A stretch of 64,000 bases of DNA from Dyella sp. 2HG41-7 (GCF_021390675.1 NZ_JAJEJV010000004.1:2232001-2296000); one strand, 5' to 3'; counted from the stretch's first letter, positions 9,336-20,231 are shown. The notes: generated from the letters alone by a model not told the origin. Numbers and translations are program-made.

Positions 9336-9821
9336 TTACTTGAGCGGCAGGAAGATATCTACCACGGCTTCCTGCTCCGGCACATCCGGAGGGAAGCGCA
9401 CGCGTTGCGCGAACAGCGGAAAGTCGCCAGCGCGTTCACCGCTTTGCGGCAACCATTCGGAATAAAGATAAGCAACGGATTGCCAAAGCCCGTTGTCCGT
9501 ACCGACGTGCCTAAGCACCGCGCAACGGTTGGCGGGGAGCGTCCGGGTTGCGATGCCAAGCGAGTCATCTCGCATATCGCGGTCGACCGCCACGCACAAA
9601 TCGATACGAAAATCGTTCGACGCAACCCGATACGGATCGTTGTAGAAGATATTGAACGTGGCGTGCTCGCTGGGATGTAGATGCTGTTGCTTACGCCAGG
9701 CGACAAAGGTTTGAATGGAATCGCCGATGCGCTTGGGATCACCATGGTGCTGCAACACGGCGACTTTGGTTTCCGGAAAATCCACGATACGTATCGCGTG
9801 CGTTGGCGTTTCGGTGGACAT
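9336..9821 (-). CDS. GyrI-like small-molecule-binding domain protein
   Basis: 161 residues corresponding to a stand-alone GyrI-like / AraC effector-binding domain (SHS2 duplication). Typical elements are KVAVLQHHGDPKRIGDSIQTF near the N-terminus, FNIFYNDPYRVASNDFRIDLCV in the middle and an acidic FPLFAQRVRFPPDVPEQEAVVDIFLPLK end. No helix-turn-helix is fused. Relatives bind hydrophobic cations or inhibit DNA gyrase; the actual ligand is unknown. Confidence 0.8.
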   Translation of the reverse strand: MSTETPTHAIRIVDFPETKVAVLQHHGDPKRIGDSIQTFVAWRKQQHLHPSEHATFNIFYNDPYRVASNDFRIDLCVAVDRDMRDDSLGIATRTLPANRCAVLRHVGTDNGLWQSVAYLYSEWLPQSGERAGDFPLFAQRVRFPPDVPEQEAVVDIFLPLK

Positions 9822-9887
9822 GCAGAGAATCCTTAGCGTATCTATCGGCGATACGGAATGCGCAATAGAGCGCTGCAGTGTACGGGC

Positions 9888-10436
9888 TCAACTACCACGC
9901 GCGTACAGTCCCGTTATTTCACCTTCCGCCAGCACATGTCCTTCGATCGCAGTCTTCAGTTGCTCGGTGACGACGCCGGGCGGCAGCCCCGGATTTACGT
10001 CCAGCGCGTAAACATGGAACACGTAGTGATGCGCGTTTCCTTCCGGCGGACAGGGGCCGCTGTATCCCGTGGTGCTGAAACTATTGAGACCTTCCGCGCC
10101 ATGCATGAGGCGACGCGAGCGCGTCGATGCGCCTTCGGGAAGATCGCGAATGTCGGCGGGAATGTTGTAAGCCAGCCAGTGCGTAAAGGCCATTGGCGCA
10201 TCCGGATCCGTCGCGACGATGGCGAAACTCCGGGTGCCGGCCGGCGGCGTAGGGAGCTCAATATCCGGCGATAGATTGGGGCCTTCGCAGGTGAGTTTCG
10301 ACGGCATGTTTCCACCGTCGCTGAAACTTGAGCTTGCTACATGAAGCGAAGCTGGCGCCGCCCATGCGATCGCAACCAGCGAAACGAGAATCAAGGCGCC
10401 CGTCGCGGCGCGGAAGGACGATGTCTTGCGGTTCAT
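9888..10436 (-). CDS. YbhB/YbcL-family PEBP (Raf-kinase-inhibitor-like) exported protein
   Basis: 182 residues with an N-terminal signal peptide (ATGALILVSLVAIAWA, cleavage after AWA). The phosphatidylethanolamine-binding fold is shown by FAIVATDPDAPMAFTHWLAYNIP (the DPD-P-x-H anion pocket) and by GYSGPCPPEGNAHHYVFHVYALD. Bacterial members are periplasmic or cytoplasmic and of uncertain role. The gene is read away from the neighbouring M48-pilin gene's terminator. Confidence 0.9.
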   Translation of the reverse strand: MNRKTSSFRAATGALILVSLVAIAWAAPASLHVASSSFSDGGNMPSKLTCEGPNLSPDIELPTPPAGTRSFAIVATDPDAPMAFTHWLAYNIPADIRDLPEGASTRSRRLMHGAEGLNSFSTTGYSGPCPPEGNAHHYVFHVYALDVNPGLPPGVVTEQLKTAIEGHVLAEGEITGLYARGS

Positions 10437-10498
10437 CGCAGTGCACCGCTTTGTGATGGATTCAGGTCAAGCTTAACGCCGAACGGGATGCGCGAAAC

Positions 10499-10529
10499 AA
10501 AAAAAATGGAGCAGCTCGCGCTGCTCCAT
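10499..10529 (-). terminator. Rho-independent terminator of the M48-pilin gene
   Basis: A 9-bp perfect stem (10506-10514 with 10521-10529, loop ctcgcg) is followed on the minus strand by eight T (A-run 10499-10506 on the plus strand). It lies 31 bases beyond the stop of the peptidase gene. Confidence 0.9.
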
Positions 10530-10559
10530 TCGACTGTGGATCTAAAACCCATTTAAACG

Positions 10560-11768
10560 CTAAGGCTGTGTGCGGCATTCCTGCGGCAGAACGGCTGCGG
10601 GGATGTTTCCGCCACAGGTCCAATGAATGGTTCCATTGCTTACGCCGGGTGTCAGCAGCAACGTGTGACCGCGTAACGCCGCATTTACGAACGTAATACT
10701 GATTTCGCCATTCTCGCCAAGCTCAATAGCGGCAACGCTGCGGTCGCCTGGGAAATCCGCCAAGCCGGCCTGTTGCAGGGTCGTCGGCCACTGCTGGTGA
10801 CTGACGCCGAATTGTGCGACGGCTTGCCGATAGGGTGCGCTATCGATCATCGCGCTGGTCAGCGCGGCGCGTTCCACATAATTTTGATAAGCGGGAATCG
10901 CGATCGCGGCAAGAATGGCGATATAGGCCACCACGACAGCGCCACCGGCAATGCCGAGCCCGGGAACGCGCGGCAACAAGATGCTGATGACGTAGGCGAA
11001 CGGATTGCGCCGTCCCAACGTTGGCGTGCGACGATCCGCCATCGCGCGCATCCACGCATGGCGTTTGCTCAGCCACGGATAGTCGCCGACCAACTCATGC
11101 AGCGACATCCAGAAGCCCGGCGTCGCTGCGGCGCTTTTGCTGTATTCCTCCAGATCGACGTTGCGCCAACGGCGCTTGCCGGCGGCCAAAGCCACCAGTC
11201 CGTATTGGGCGTCTTCCGGATTTTCGCAAACGGCCAAGCCATGACGATCACAGGTGTATTCGCGTGCGCGCGAATACGCAGCGCCAATCACGGGCAGAAA
11301 CAGCGCTGGCGCTAAAATTTTGGACCAGGTCAGATGGTGGCGACGCAAATGCCCCAGTTCGTGACCGATATAAAAATCCAGCGCGCCGGGCCGGTCTTCC
11401 ATGCTGTCGACCACATCCGAAAGCAGCACGACAAAGTTGCGACCAAGAAAGCGCGTGGCGAATGCGTTGAGCACACCGTTGCCGTTGACCAGATATGCCT
11501 CTGGCACTTGCTCCATATTCAATTTGCGCGCGCACCGATAAATACGCGAACACAAATCTGGCATTTGTTTCGGCGTAATGCGAATGGCGTTGCCGCGAAG
11601 ATGCGCAATCAGCGCGGAATGCGCGACGAGCGCGAAGAGCGCAAAGACCAGGATGTAAATCAACAAAGCACCGAAGGTGCCGAACAGCAATACGATCCAG
11701 ATGACGATCGACAAACCGAGCGCAATCGTGCGCAACGTCGTCTCGTTCCTATAGACGAGTTCGTTCAT
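10560..11768 (-). CDS. M48-family membrane metallopeptidase fused to a type IV pilin-like domain
   Basis: 402 residues. The N-terminal half is an M48 (HtpX-like) peptidase: two membrane helices (about 15-50), zinc motif HELGH at 136-140, and a third ligand in SRAREYTCDRHG (about E170). After residue 270 comes a type IV pilin-like module. A hydrophobic helix ending AAIAIPAYQNYVERA (about 287-301) is nearly identical to the N-terminal helix of PilA pilins, followed by a globular part and a C-terminal pair of cysteines (IHWTCGG...LPQECRTQP, C385/C398) like the pilin D-loop. The usual GFTLIE prepilin-peptidase site is absent. A much longer open frame (to 12332) runs antisense-like through glpK and is not used. 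The ATG follows agggaa. Confidence 0.85.
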   Translation of the reverse strand: MNELVYRNETTLRTIALGLSIVIWIVLLFGTFGALLIYILVFALFALVAHSALIAHLRGNAIRITPKQMPDLCSRIYRCARKLNMEQVPEAYLVNGNGVLNAFATRFLGRNFVVLLSDVVDSMEDRPGALDFYIGHELGHLRRHHLTWSKILAPALFLPVIGAAYSRAREYTCDRHGLAVCENPEDAQYGLVALAAGKRRWRNVDLEEYSKSAAATPGFWMSLHELVGDYPWLSKRHAWMRAMADRRTPTLGRRNPFAYVISILLPRVPGLGIAGGAVVVAYIAILAAIAIPAYQNYVERAALTSAMIDSAPYRQAVAQFGVSHQQWPTTLQQAGLADFPGDRSVAAIELGENGEISITFVNAALRGHTLLLTPGVSNGTIHWTCGGNIPAAVLPQECRTQP

Positions 11769-11786
11769 TTCCCTTGTCCCCTGTAA

Positions 11787-11806
11787 GGCGCATCCCCCGA
11801 TGCGCC
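11787..11806. other. Hairpin between glpK and the M48-pilin gene
   Basis: A 7-bp perfect stem (ggcgcat / atgcgcc) with a C-rich loop. There is no T-run on either strand. It lies 52 bases beyond the glpK stop, in the leader of the peptidase gene. Confidence 0.4.
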
Positions 11807-11857
11807 GAGTCAGTCTAGACCAGCGCTGGCTGCCGAATCCAGCGATTTTCGGAGCAC

Positions 11858-13998
<2,141 letters not shown>

Positions 13999-14148
13999 GA
14001 TAACGACCTCCAAGGAGGATTCGTGCCAATCGTTCCTTTGCGGAGCATGCGCCGATTTCCGGCATCTGTCATGCGCGTTTCTTGGCGCGCCAATTCTTGC
14101 GAGGTTGGCGGATAATGCCGGGTGTTTTCTTGCGTGGGCGATACAAAC

Positions 14149-15078
14149 ATGAAGATTCTGGTGGTGGGTGCGGGCGCAATCGGCGGCTATTTCGGCGGTC
14201 GTCTGCTTGAGAGCGGGCGGGACGTGACGTTTCTTGTTCGCAAAGCGCGCGCTGAAGCGCTGGCTCGCGACGGGCTGGTGATTAAAAGTCCCACCGGCGA
14301 TGTCACGCTCGCTTCGCCGTCCACCGTTCAGGCGCAAGCACTTAGCGAGCCGTTCGATTTGGTGATACTCAGTTGCAAGGCGTATCACCTCGAACAAGCC
14401 ATCAAAGACATGGCTCCGGCGGTCGGCCCGCAAACGGCCATCTTGCCGTTGCTCAACGGCATGCAGCATCTGGATTTGCTGGACGCGCGCTTTGGCGCGG
14501 AACGCGTGCTGGGCGGTTTATGCGCGATTCCTGTCACGCTGGATGCGCAAGGCGTGGTGCGTCATCTCAGCACATGGCACAGTTTGACGTTCGGCGAGCG
14601 CGACGGAACGCATTCCGAACGCATCGCAGAGGTGGCGCAAGCGATGTCCAGCGCGCGATTCGAATCGCATCTGAGCACGGCGATCCTGCAGGATATGTGG
14701 AACAAGTGGGTGTTCCTCGCGTCGCTGGCCGGCATCACCTGTTTGATGCGCGCGACCATCGGCGACATCGTGGCCGCGCCGGGCGGCGAGCGGGCGACGC
14801 TCGATCTGCTGGACGATGGCTACCGGGTCGCCGAGGCGCACGGTTTCGCGCCGGCGGAGAAGGTGATGGAGCGCACCCGCGCCGGTTTGACGGAAGCCGG
14901 TTCGACCTTGAGCGCTTCGATGATGCGCGATCTGGAGCAGGGCGGTGCGGTGGAAGCCGATCACGTCATTGGCGATCTTTTGGCGCGCGGCGAGGCGTCG
15001 GGATTGACGTTGCCCATGTTGCGATTGGCTTACACGCATCTGAAGGCGTACGAGATCCGGCGCGGCCGGTCGAGCTGA
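14149..15078 (+). CDS. panE: 2-dehydropantoate 2-reductase (ketopantoate reductase family)
   Basis: 309 residues. The N-terminal NADPH-binding Rossmann motif is VVGAGAIGGYFGGRL. The catalytic helix has MWNKWVFLASLAGITCLMR, containing the family's conserved lysine, and the C-terminal helical domain has SMMRDLEQGGAVEADHVIGDL, whose EADHVIGD segment typifies the family. It reduces ketopantoate to pantoate in coenzyme A synthesis; paralogues of unclear substrate are common, so the physiological role is probable rather than certain. Confidence 0.85.
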   Translation: MKILVVGAGAIGGYFGGRLLESGRDVTFLVRKARAEALARDGLVIKSPTGDVTLASPSTVQAQALSEPFDLVILSCKAYHLEQAIKDMAPAVGPQTAILPLLNGMQHLDLLDARFGAERVLGGLCAIPVTLDAQGVVRHLSTWHSLTFGERDGTHSERIAEVAQAMSSARFESHLSTAILQDMWNKWVFLASLAGITCLMRATIGDIVAAPGGERATLDLLDDGYRVAEAHGFAPAEKVMERTRAGLTEAGSTLSASMMRDLEQGGAVEADHVIGDLLARGEASGLTLPMLRLAYTHLKAYEIRRGRSS

Positions 15079-15200
15079 GGGCTCCGATTCGTCCCTGATG
15101 CACTGCCGTTCGTCACTCGCTCGGCGCGATCGATCCCATGACGATGGCGCCGGGGACGCGAAACGCCACGATGGTCAACATCCCGATACGGAGTTCGATC

Positions 15201-17033
15201 ATGAACAGGCGAGAGCTTTTGAAGGCGGCATTGGCGATTCCGTTTCTGCCGGGCATGATGACCGGCGGGCTCGGCTCGGCGTGGGCCGCTACCGGTAAGA
15301 AAGTTTCCCGTCTGTTTCGCTCACGCGTGCGACCCGGACAACCGGGTTGGCCAACGCCCGCGCAGTGGGGCGAGCTGAACCACTCCGTCGGTGGCCGGTT
15401 GCAGGCATTGCAGTCGCCGTTTGCGCATTGCTCGGCCTCCGATGCCGCGTGTGCCGAAGCGCTCAAGCACATCAAGAATCCGTTCTATATCGGCGATCAG
15501 CCCGCGCTGACCCAGACCAGCGGTTGGGTCGACGCGTGGCGGTCGCAGCCGAGCGTTTATGCCGTGGTGGCGCAAAACACGGCGGATGTTGTTGCGGCCG
15601 TTAATTTTGCGCGCGAGCATCATTTGCGTCTGGTGGTGAAAGGCGGTGGTCATAGTTATCAGGGCACCTCGGATGCGCCCGATTCCTTGCTGGTGTGGAC
15701 GCGGCATATGAATGCGGTAACGCTGCATGATGCGTTCGTGGCGCACGGTTGCGAGGGCATGCATCCGCCACAGCCGGCGGTAAGCGTACAATCGGGCGCG
15801 ATGTGGATCGACGCGTACGACGCGGTCACCACGCATGGCGGTCGCTATGTGCAAGGCGGCGGATGCACCACGGTCGGCGTGGCCGGGTTGATCCAGAGCG
15901 GCGGCTTCGGCAGCTTCTCCAAAAATTTCGGCACGGCGGCGTCCGGATTGATCGAAGCCGAGATTGTTACGGCCGACGGCGTGGCTCGCATCGCCAATGC
16001 GTGCACGAATCCGGATCTGTTCTGGGGCATCAAGGGCGGCGGTGGCGGCAGTCTCGGCGTAGTGACGCGCTTGACGCTACGCACGCATGCATTGCCGGAG
16101 TTTTTCGGCGCCGTGTTCGGCGAAATCAAAGCTGCGTCGGACGATGCGTATCGCGCGCTTATCGCGAAGATCGTGAGCTTCTATCAAAGCGATTTGTTCA
16201 ATCCGCATTGGGGCGAGCAAATCGCTTTTCGCGGCGACAACGTGTTGCGCATTTCCATGGTGTTTCAGGGATTGACGCAACAACAGGCGCAAACGATATG
16301 GCAGCCGTTTCTCGATTGGGTCCATGCGCAACCGGAATACGCCCTTGCCAAGCCCATGCTGGTGGTGGCAGTGCCTGCGCAGCATTTTTGGGATGCCGAT
16401 TTCGCTCGCCAACATTTTCCGGGCGTGATGGTCGACGACGATCGAGAAGGTGCGCCACGCAACCATGTGTTATGGGCGGGCGATCAGGGGCAGGTGGGTT
16501 GGTTTATTCACGGCTTCCAATCCGCGTGGTTGCCTGCCTCGTTGCTGCGCCAAGACCGGCAGGCGTCATTCGCGGAATCGATCTTTGCGTGCTCTCGCAT
16601 TTGGGATGTCGAGTTTCATGTCAATAAGGGTCTCGCTGGTGCGCCGGCCGAAGCTATCGCTGCCTCGCGCGATACGGCTACTAATCCGCAAGTGCTCGAC
16701 GCGTTTGCGCTCGCCATCATTGCCGGCAATGGTCCTCCTGCTTATGCAGGGATGCCTGGTCCTGGGCCTGATCTGGCGCATGGGCGCGACGAGGCGGCGT
16801 CCATCGACCGCGCCATGGCCGCGCTATTGAAATCGGCTCCCGATGCCGGCGCCTATGTTTCGGAAAGCAATTATTTCCAACGCGATTGGCAGACCGCCTT
16901 TTGGGGAACGAATTATCCGAAGCTTGCGGCGGTGAAGCGGAAATACGATCCGGAAGGATTGTTCTTTGTGCATCACGGCGTGGGAAGCGAAGCGTGGAGC
17001 GCGGACGGGTTTACGCATTTGTCATCGTCGTAA
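15201..17033 (+). CDS. Secreted FAD-dependent oxidase, berberine-bridge-enzyme type
   Basis: 610 residues with a twin-arginine-like export signal (MNRRELLKAALAIPFLPG; NRRELLK matches the Tat consensus), so the folded flavoprotein is probably exported with cofactor. The FAD-binding PCMH domain has LRLVVKGGGHSYQGTS (the GGGHS box, whose His often carries flavin) and QGGGCTTVGVAGLIQSGGFG. The C-terminal BBE segment is NYFQRDWQTAFWGTNYPKL followed by KYDPEGLFFVHHGVGSEAW. Relatives oxidise sugars, oligosaccharides or alkaloids. The substrate is unknown, but the many secreted glycosidases nearby make a carbohydrate plausible. Confidence 0.87.
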   Translation: MNRRELLKAALAIPFLPGMMTGGLGSAWAATGKKVSRLFRSRVRPGQPGWPTPAQWGELNHSVGGRLQALQSPFAHCSASDAACAEALKHIKNPFYIGDQPALTQTSGWVDAWRSQPSVYAVVAQNTADVVAAVNFAREHHLRLVVKGGGHSYQGTSDAPDSLLVWTRHMNAVTLHDAFVAHGCEGMHPPQPAVSVQSGAMWIDAYDAVTTHGGRYVQGGGCTTVGVAGLIQSGGFGSFSKNFGTAASGLIEAEIVTADGVARIANACTNPDLFWGIKGGGGGSLGVVTRLTLRTHALPEFFGAVFGEIKAASDDAYRALIAKIVSFYQSDLFNPHWGEQIAFRGDNVLRISMVFQGLTQQQAQTIWQPFLDWVHAQPEYALAKPMLVVAVPAQHFWDADFARQHFPGVMVDDDREGAPRNHVLWAGDQGQVGWFIHGFQSAWLPASLLRQDRQASFAESIFACSRIWDVEFHVNKGLAGAPAEAIAASRDTATNPQVLDAFALAIIAGNGPPAYAGMPGPGPDLAHGRDEAASIDRAMAALLKSAPDAGAYVSESNYFQRDWQTAFWGTNYPKLAAVKRKYDPEGLFFVHHGVGSEAWSADGFTHLSSS

Positions 17034-17065
17034 TAAGTCGCGGTCGTTCGTGATTGTCTTCACGT

Positions 17066-17337
17066 ATTAGGGCCTGTTCACACTATTTGCGTAGCCCGCG
17101 CCGGGAGCTGTTTGCACGCCAGCCAAGGAAGAGCGAGGGAGTGTACGTCCGTACACGACTGAGCGATGACGCCGGATGGCGGGCAAACAGACCCTGCCCT
17201 TCGGGTTGCCATTGAGTGGCCGCCATGCGGCAGCGCGCGGCTTGGCTTGACAGCCGTCAAGCCGGCACCTCGCACTACCACCTGTCGGCCACTCAACGGC
17301 AACGCGGGCTACGCAAATAGTGTGAACAGGCCCTAAT
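17066..17337. repeat. Structured palindromic element with 35-bp perfect terminal inverted repeats (MITE-like)
   Basis: Left arm 17066-17100 and right arm 17303-17337 are perfect reverse complements over 35 bases. TA lies at both edges (17068-17069 and 17334-17335), as expected for a TA target-site duplication. If so the element proper is 17070-17333 (264 bp, termini GGGCCTGTTCACAC). Inside are two further paired regions: 17108-17124 with 17174-17190 (about 15 of 17) containing a hairpin gtgtacg/cgtacac (17141-17156), and 17205-17222 with 17286-17303 (17 of 18) containing ggcttgac/gtcaagcc (17244-17263). It has no convincing ORF. It sits between two plus-strand genes. Confidence 0.85.
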
Positions 17338-17445
17338 TACATATCGACGCCTTACGCATCGCTGTCAAAAAGTCTTCATTTGTCGTGATTACCGTGGACG
17401 GGTTGTGCGCAGTTGCTCCGCCATCCCACCCAACCGGAGATCATG

Positions 17446-19128
17446 ATGACCAACCGTTCCCGCTTTCGCATTCGCCGCAAGTACATCGTCGCAACGCTTG
17501 CTCTCACCGCTTTGGCAGCCGGCGTCGCCGCGTATGCCGACGATGATTCGCATGGCCGCGATTTTCATTTCTGGCCAGGCAACTTGGTCGTCAGTCGTAG
17601 CGTGTACGACAACAACGCCAGCAATGTGCAGGTGGGCCAGGTGTTGCCGCCGAATTGTCCCGCGGCCAGCGGCGCATGCGGCGACGCCACGGGTGCGCCG
17701 TACGACGGCACGTATCCCTATGTGTGGAACAACGATATCTACGACGCAAGCTTCGGCATCACGTCACGCATCTACCTGGATCAGATCACGCCGAACGGTT
17801 GGTTGATCGACACGCTGGAAGTTCCCAACAGCATGCGTCCGACGGCGCACGAAGGCGAGTTGGTGACGAGCTTCAGCTCGAAATCGGAACTCGGTCTGCA
17901 TCTGTCGCTGGATGGCCGCTATCTCTCGTTTATGGGTTATGTCGCGCCGGTCAACGCGATCGACGTATCCAACGCCAACACGCCGCTGGTGGTGGACAAC
18001 ACCAACCCCGACGGCAACGTCGCGTATCGCGCCGTCGCGTTGGTGGATCGCAACGGTCATTTTCGTTTCACCGAAACCAATGCGTACAGTGGCAACAACG
18101 GCCGCGTTGCGATCTTCAATAACGTTGGCGGCGCAAATGTGTTCTACACCGCGGGCAACGCCGGCAATGGCAGTAATCCGCAGCCTGACGGCGTAGTGCT
18201 TGGCGCAGGTACGCAATACATCGTGCCGTCGACGTTGCCGGAAGCGTTGCAGAATCCGACGACACCCACGCCGCTCGCGAGCTTCTCCATCACCGCGCTC
18301 GGTGCGAAGGCCGACAAAATCGGCAAAGACGATAATTTCCGCGGTATGACGGTGTTCAACAACGTGCTGTACCTCACCAAGGGCAGCGGCGGCAACGGCG
18401 TCAACACCGTGTATTTCGTCGACACGACCGGCAAGGCGTGTACGAATGGTGTGGGCGTGCCGGCGGCGGGCGCGGCGCTGCCGACGTCTGCCTTGTCGTA
18501 TAACGCGGCGACGCTGCAGACCAGCGGTTTGCCGACCAACATGTGCATCCTCTCCGGTTTCCCGAGCACGCCGAACAAGACGGCCAAAACGCTCGCGTAT
18601 CCGTTTGCGATCTGGTTCGCGGACGCGAATACCGTCTATGTGGCGGATGAAGGCGATGGTTATGCCGGCGGCACGGATCTGTACACGCATGCTGCCGCAC
18701 AGACCACCGCCGGTTTGCAGAAATGGGTGTTCAACAAAACGACGCAAACTTGGTCGCTGGCCTATACGCTGCAAGCGGGATTGAACCTGGGTCAGGCGTA
18801 CACCGTGCGCAACTATCCGACTGGCAATAACGTCGCGACGAACTTGCCGTGGTCGCCGGCGACCGATGGTTTGCGCCAGATTACGGGTCGCGTCGATGAA
18901 GACGGCAAGGTCACCATCTGGGCGGTCACCTCCACCATCAGCGGCAACGGCGATACCGGCGCCGATCCCAACAAGCTGGTGGCGATTCGCGATGAGTTGT
19001 CGAACACCACGGCTGCCGGCGCAGCGAACGAGCAATTCGTTACCTTGCGCTCGGCCAAGTTCGGCGAAGTACTGCGCGGCGTGTCGTTCGCCCCGGGTAC
19101 GGACAAGCAGGGCAAAGGCAAGCACTAA
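17446..19128 (+). CDS. Exported hypothetical protein, probable beta-propeller
   Basis: 560 residues from ATG 17446, which is 6 bases after ggag; ATG 17443 is an alternative. An N-terminal signal (KYIVATLALTALAAGVAAYADD) leads into an Asn/Gly/Thr-rich mature protein with repeating segments such as HLSLDGRYLSFMGYV, YRAVALVDRNGHF, FRGMTVFNNVLYLTKGSGGNG and IWFADANTVYVADEGDGY. These look like blades of a propeller-type structure. It ends in a Lys-rich tail (GTDKQGKGKH). Function unknown; extracellular or periplasmic. Confidence 0.75.
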   Translation: MTNRSRFRIRRKYIVATLALTALAAGVAAYADDDSHGRDFHFWPGNLVVSRSVYDNNASNVQVGQVLPPNCPAASGACGDATGAPYDGTYPYVWNNDIYDASFGITSRIYLDQITPNGWLIDTLEVPNSMRPTAHEGELVTSFSSKSELGLHLSLDGRYLSFMGYVAPVNAIDVSNANTPLVVDNTNPDGNVAYRAVALVDRNGHFRFTETNAYSGNNGRVAIFNNVGGANVFYTAGNAGNGSNPQPDGVVLGAGTQYIVPSTLPEALQNPTTPTPLASFSITALGAKADKIGKDDNFRGMTVFNNVLYLTKGSGGNGVNTVYFVDTTGKACTNGVGVPAAGAALPTSALSYNAATLQTSGLPTNMCILSGFPSTPNKTAKTLAYPFAIWFADANTVYVADEGDGYAGGTDLYTHAAAQTTAGLQKWVFNKTTQTWSLAYTLQAGLNLGQAYTVRNYPTGNNVATNLPWSPATDGLRQITGRVDEDGKVTIWAVTSTISGNGDTGADPNKLVAIRDELSNTTAAGAANEQFVTLRSAKFGEVLRGVSFAPGTDKQGKGKH

Positions 19129-19141
19129 GTAAACGATCGAT

Positions 19142-19170
19142 CGCGGGCATGCGGCCATGGCATGCCCGCG
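19142..19170. other. GC-rich hairpin after the exported protein gene
   Basis: An 11-bp perfect stem (cgcgggcatgc / gcatgcccgcg) with a 7-base loop, 13 bases after the stop codon. No T-run follows, so this is a terminator-like but not canonical intrinsic terminator. Confidence 0.55.
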
Positions 19171-19442
19171 GTTGTCGATGCTTGGCTTATGTCGGGGCGC
19201 CCCGTTATTCCGCTTGGAATGGCGGTTGCCGTTTTTAACGATTCAGGGTGCGAGGTAGCCCGCATGGCGAAATGGCGGGCTTTAGCCCTCGACGAGACAT
19301 AACGTCGCTATCCCTAAGGAAAACGAGGGTCGCAACCACCGAGAGAGACGCCCACTATGTTGGGGCTGGGGCCGCTCGAGGCCTCGGCATCGGCGCTGAT
19401 CACCGCCGAATTACCCTCAATCTAGCTAGTGGAGAATCACGT
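19171..19442 (+). promoter_or_regulatory. Gene-free leader of the TenA-like gene, possibly structured
   Basis: About 270 bases without a credible gene; an in-frame extension of the next gene runs to 19248 but lacks coding character. There is a short hairpin at 19257-19281 (agcccgc / gcgggct), then pairable blocks agccctcg (19283) and cgagggt (19324). These could form a 5' UTR structure. It does not match any riboswitch I can recognise. Confidence 0.3.
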
Positions 19443-20231
19443 ATGTACTCTCAATTCGAACGCACCGGCCCGCTGACCGAACTGTCCAGCTACCCGCATT
19501 GGGCGCAAGACCTGGTCATTGCCTGCGAGGCGACCAAACAGGAAGTCGTCCGACACGACGTCTGGACATTGATGCGCGATAACCGCCTGGATGCCACCGG
19601 CACCCGCGACTTTATGGTGGGCGTATGGCCCGTCATCGAGCGCTTTCCGGGCTATATGGCGCACAACCTGCTGAAGACCCGATATGGCCGCAGCCACGGC
19701 GAAAACATGGCCCGCCGCTGGCTGGTACGCAACATTCGAGTGGAGCAAAATCACGCCGAATACTGGCTCAACTGGGCCGAAGGGGCAGGGGTTGCGCAAG
19801 ACGAGGTTTTGAACGGAACCACGCCGTACGGAACGGATGCGCTGGCCAACTGGTGCGAAGAAGTAAGCCGTAGCGCACCGCTGGCCGCCGGCATGCTCGC
19901 CACCAATTACGCGGTGGAAGGAGCGACGGGGGAATGGTCGCAATGGGTGTTCGACAGTGCCACCTATACGGAAAGCTTCCCCAAGGCCATCCGGGCCGGG
20001 TCGTTGCGTTGGCTCCAACTTCACGCCGCCTATGACGATACTCATCCATGGGAGGCGCTGGAGATCGTATGCACCTTGGTGGGCACTTCACCCCGACCGG
20101 ATGAAGTGGCGTATTTGCAAGAATGCGTGAAACGCAGTTATCTAAGTATGCGGATTACTCTGGACCGGTGTCTGGATGTGCGTCGCGACCCGTGGGTAGC
20201 CAATGCGGTGGCCAGTGAGGTGGCTGCTTAA
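19443..20231 (+). CDS. TenA/PqqC-like heme-oxygenase-fold protein
   Basis: 262 residues, all-helical. Features of the iron-containing, heme-oxygenase-like superfamily (TenA / PqqC / CADD-like) are NLLKTRYGRSHGENMARRWLVRNIRVEQNHAEYWLNWAEG, with Glu and His residues suitably placed for a di-iron or cofactor site, and MLATNYAVEGATGEWSQW. The start 19443 has ggagaatcac upstream. Members range from thiaminase II to non-heme di-iron oxidases; nothing here points to thiamine genes, so I would not call it tenA. It precedes a GGDEF-EAL gene by 93 bases. Confidence 0.75.
   Translation: MYSQFERTGPLTELSSYPHWAQDLVIACEATKQEVVRHDVWTLMRDNRLDATGTRDFMVGVWPVIERFPGYMAHNLLKTRYGRSHGENMARRWLVRNIRVEQNHAEYWLNWAEGAGVAQDEVLNGTTPYGTDALANWCEEVSRSAPLAAGMLATNYAVEGATGEWSQWVFDSATYTESFPKAIRAGSLRWLQLHAAYDDTHPWEALEIVCTLVGTSPRPDEVAYLQECVKRSYLSMRITLDRCLDVRRDPWVANAVASEVAA

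Noticed and set aside
17764-19158. Long minus-strand frame (464 codons) over the exported protein gene
   Set aside because: Arg/His-rich shadow of a real plus-strand gene; no ribosome site or domain.
19171-19442. c-di-GMP or TPP riboswitch upstream of the TenA-like gene
   Set aside because: Conserved core strings of those riboswitches were not found by eye; only generic hairpins are present.
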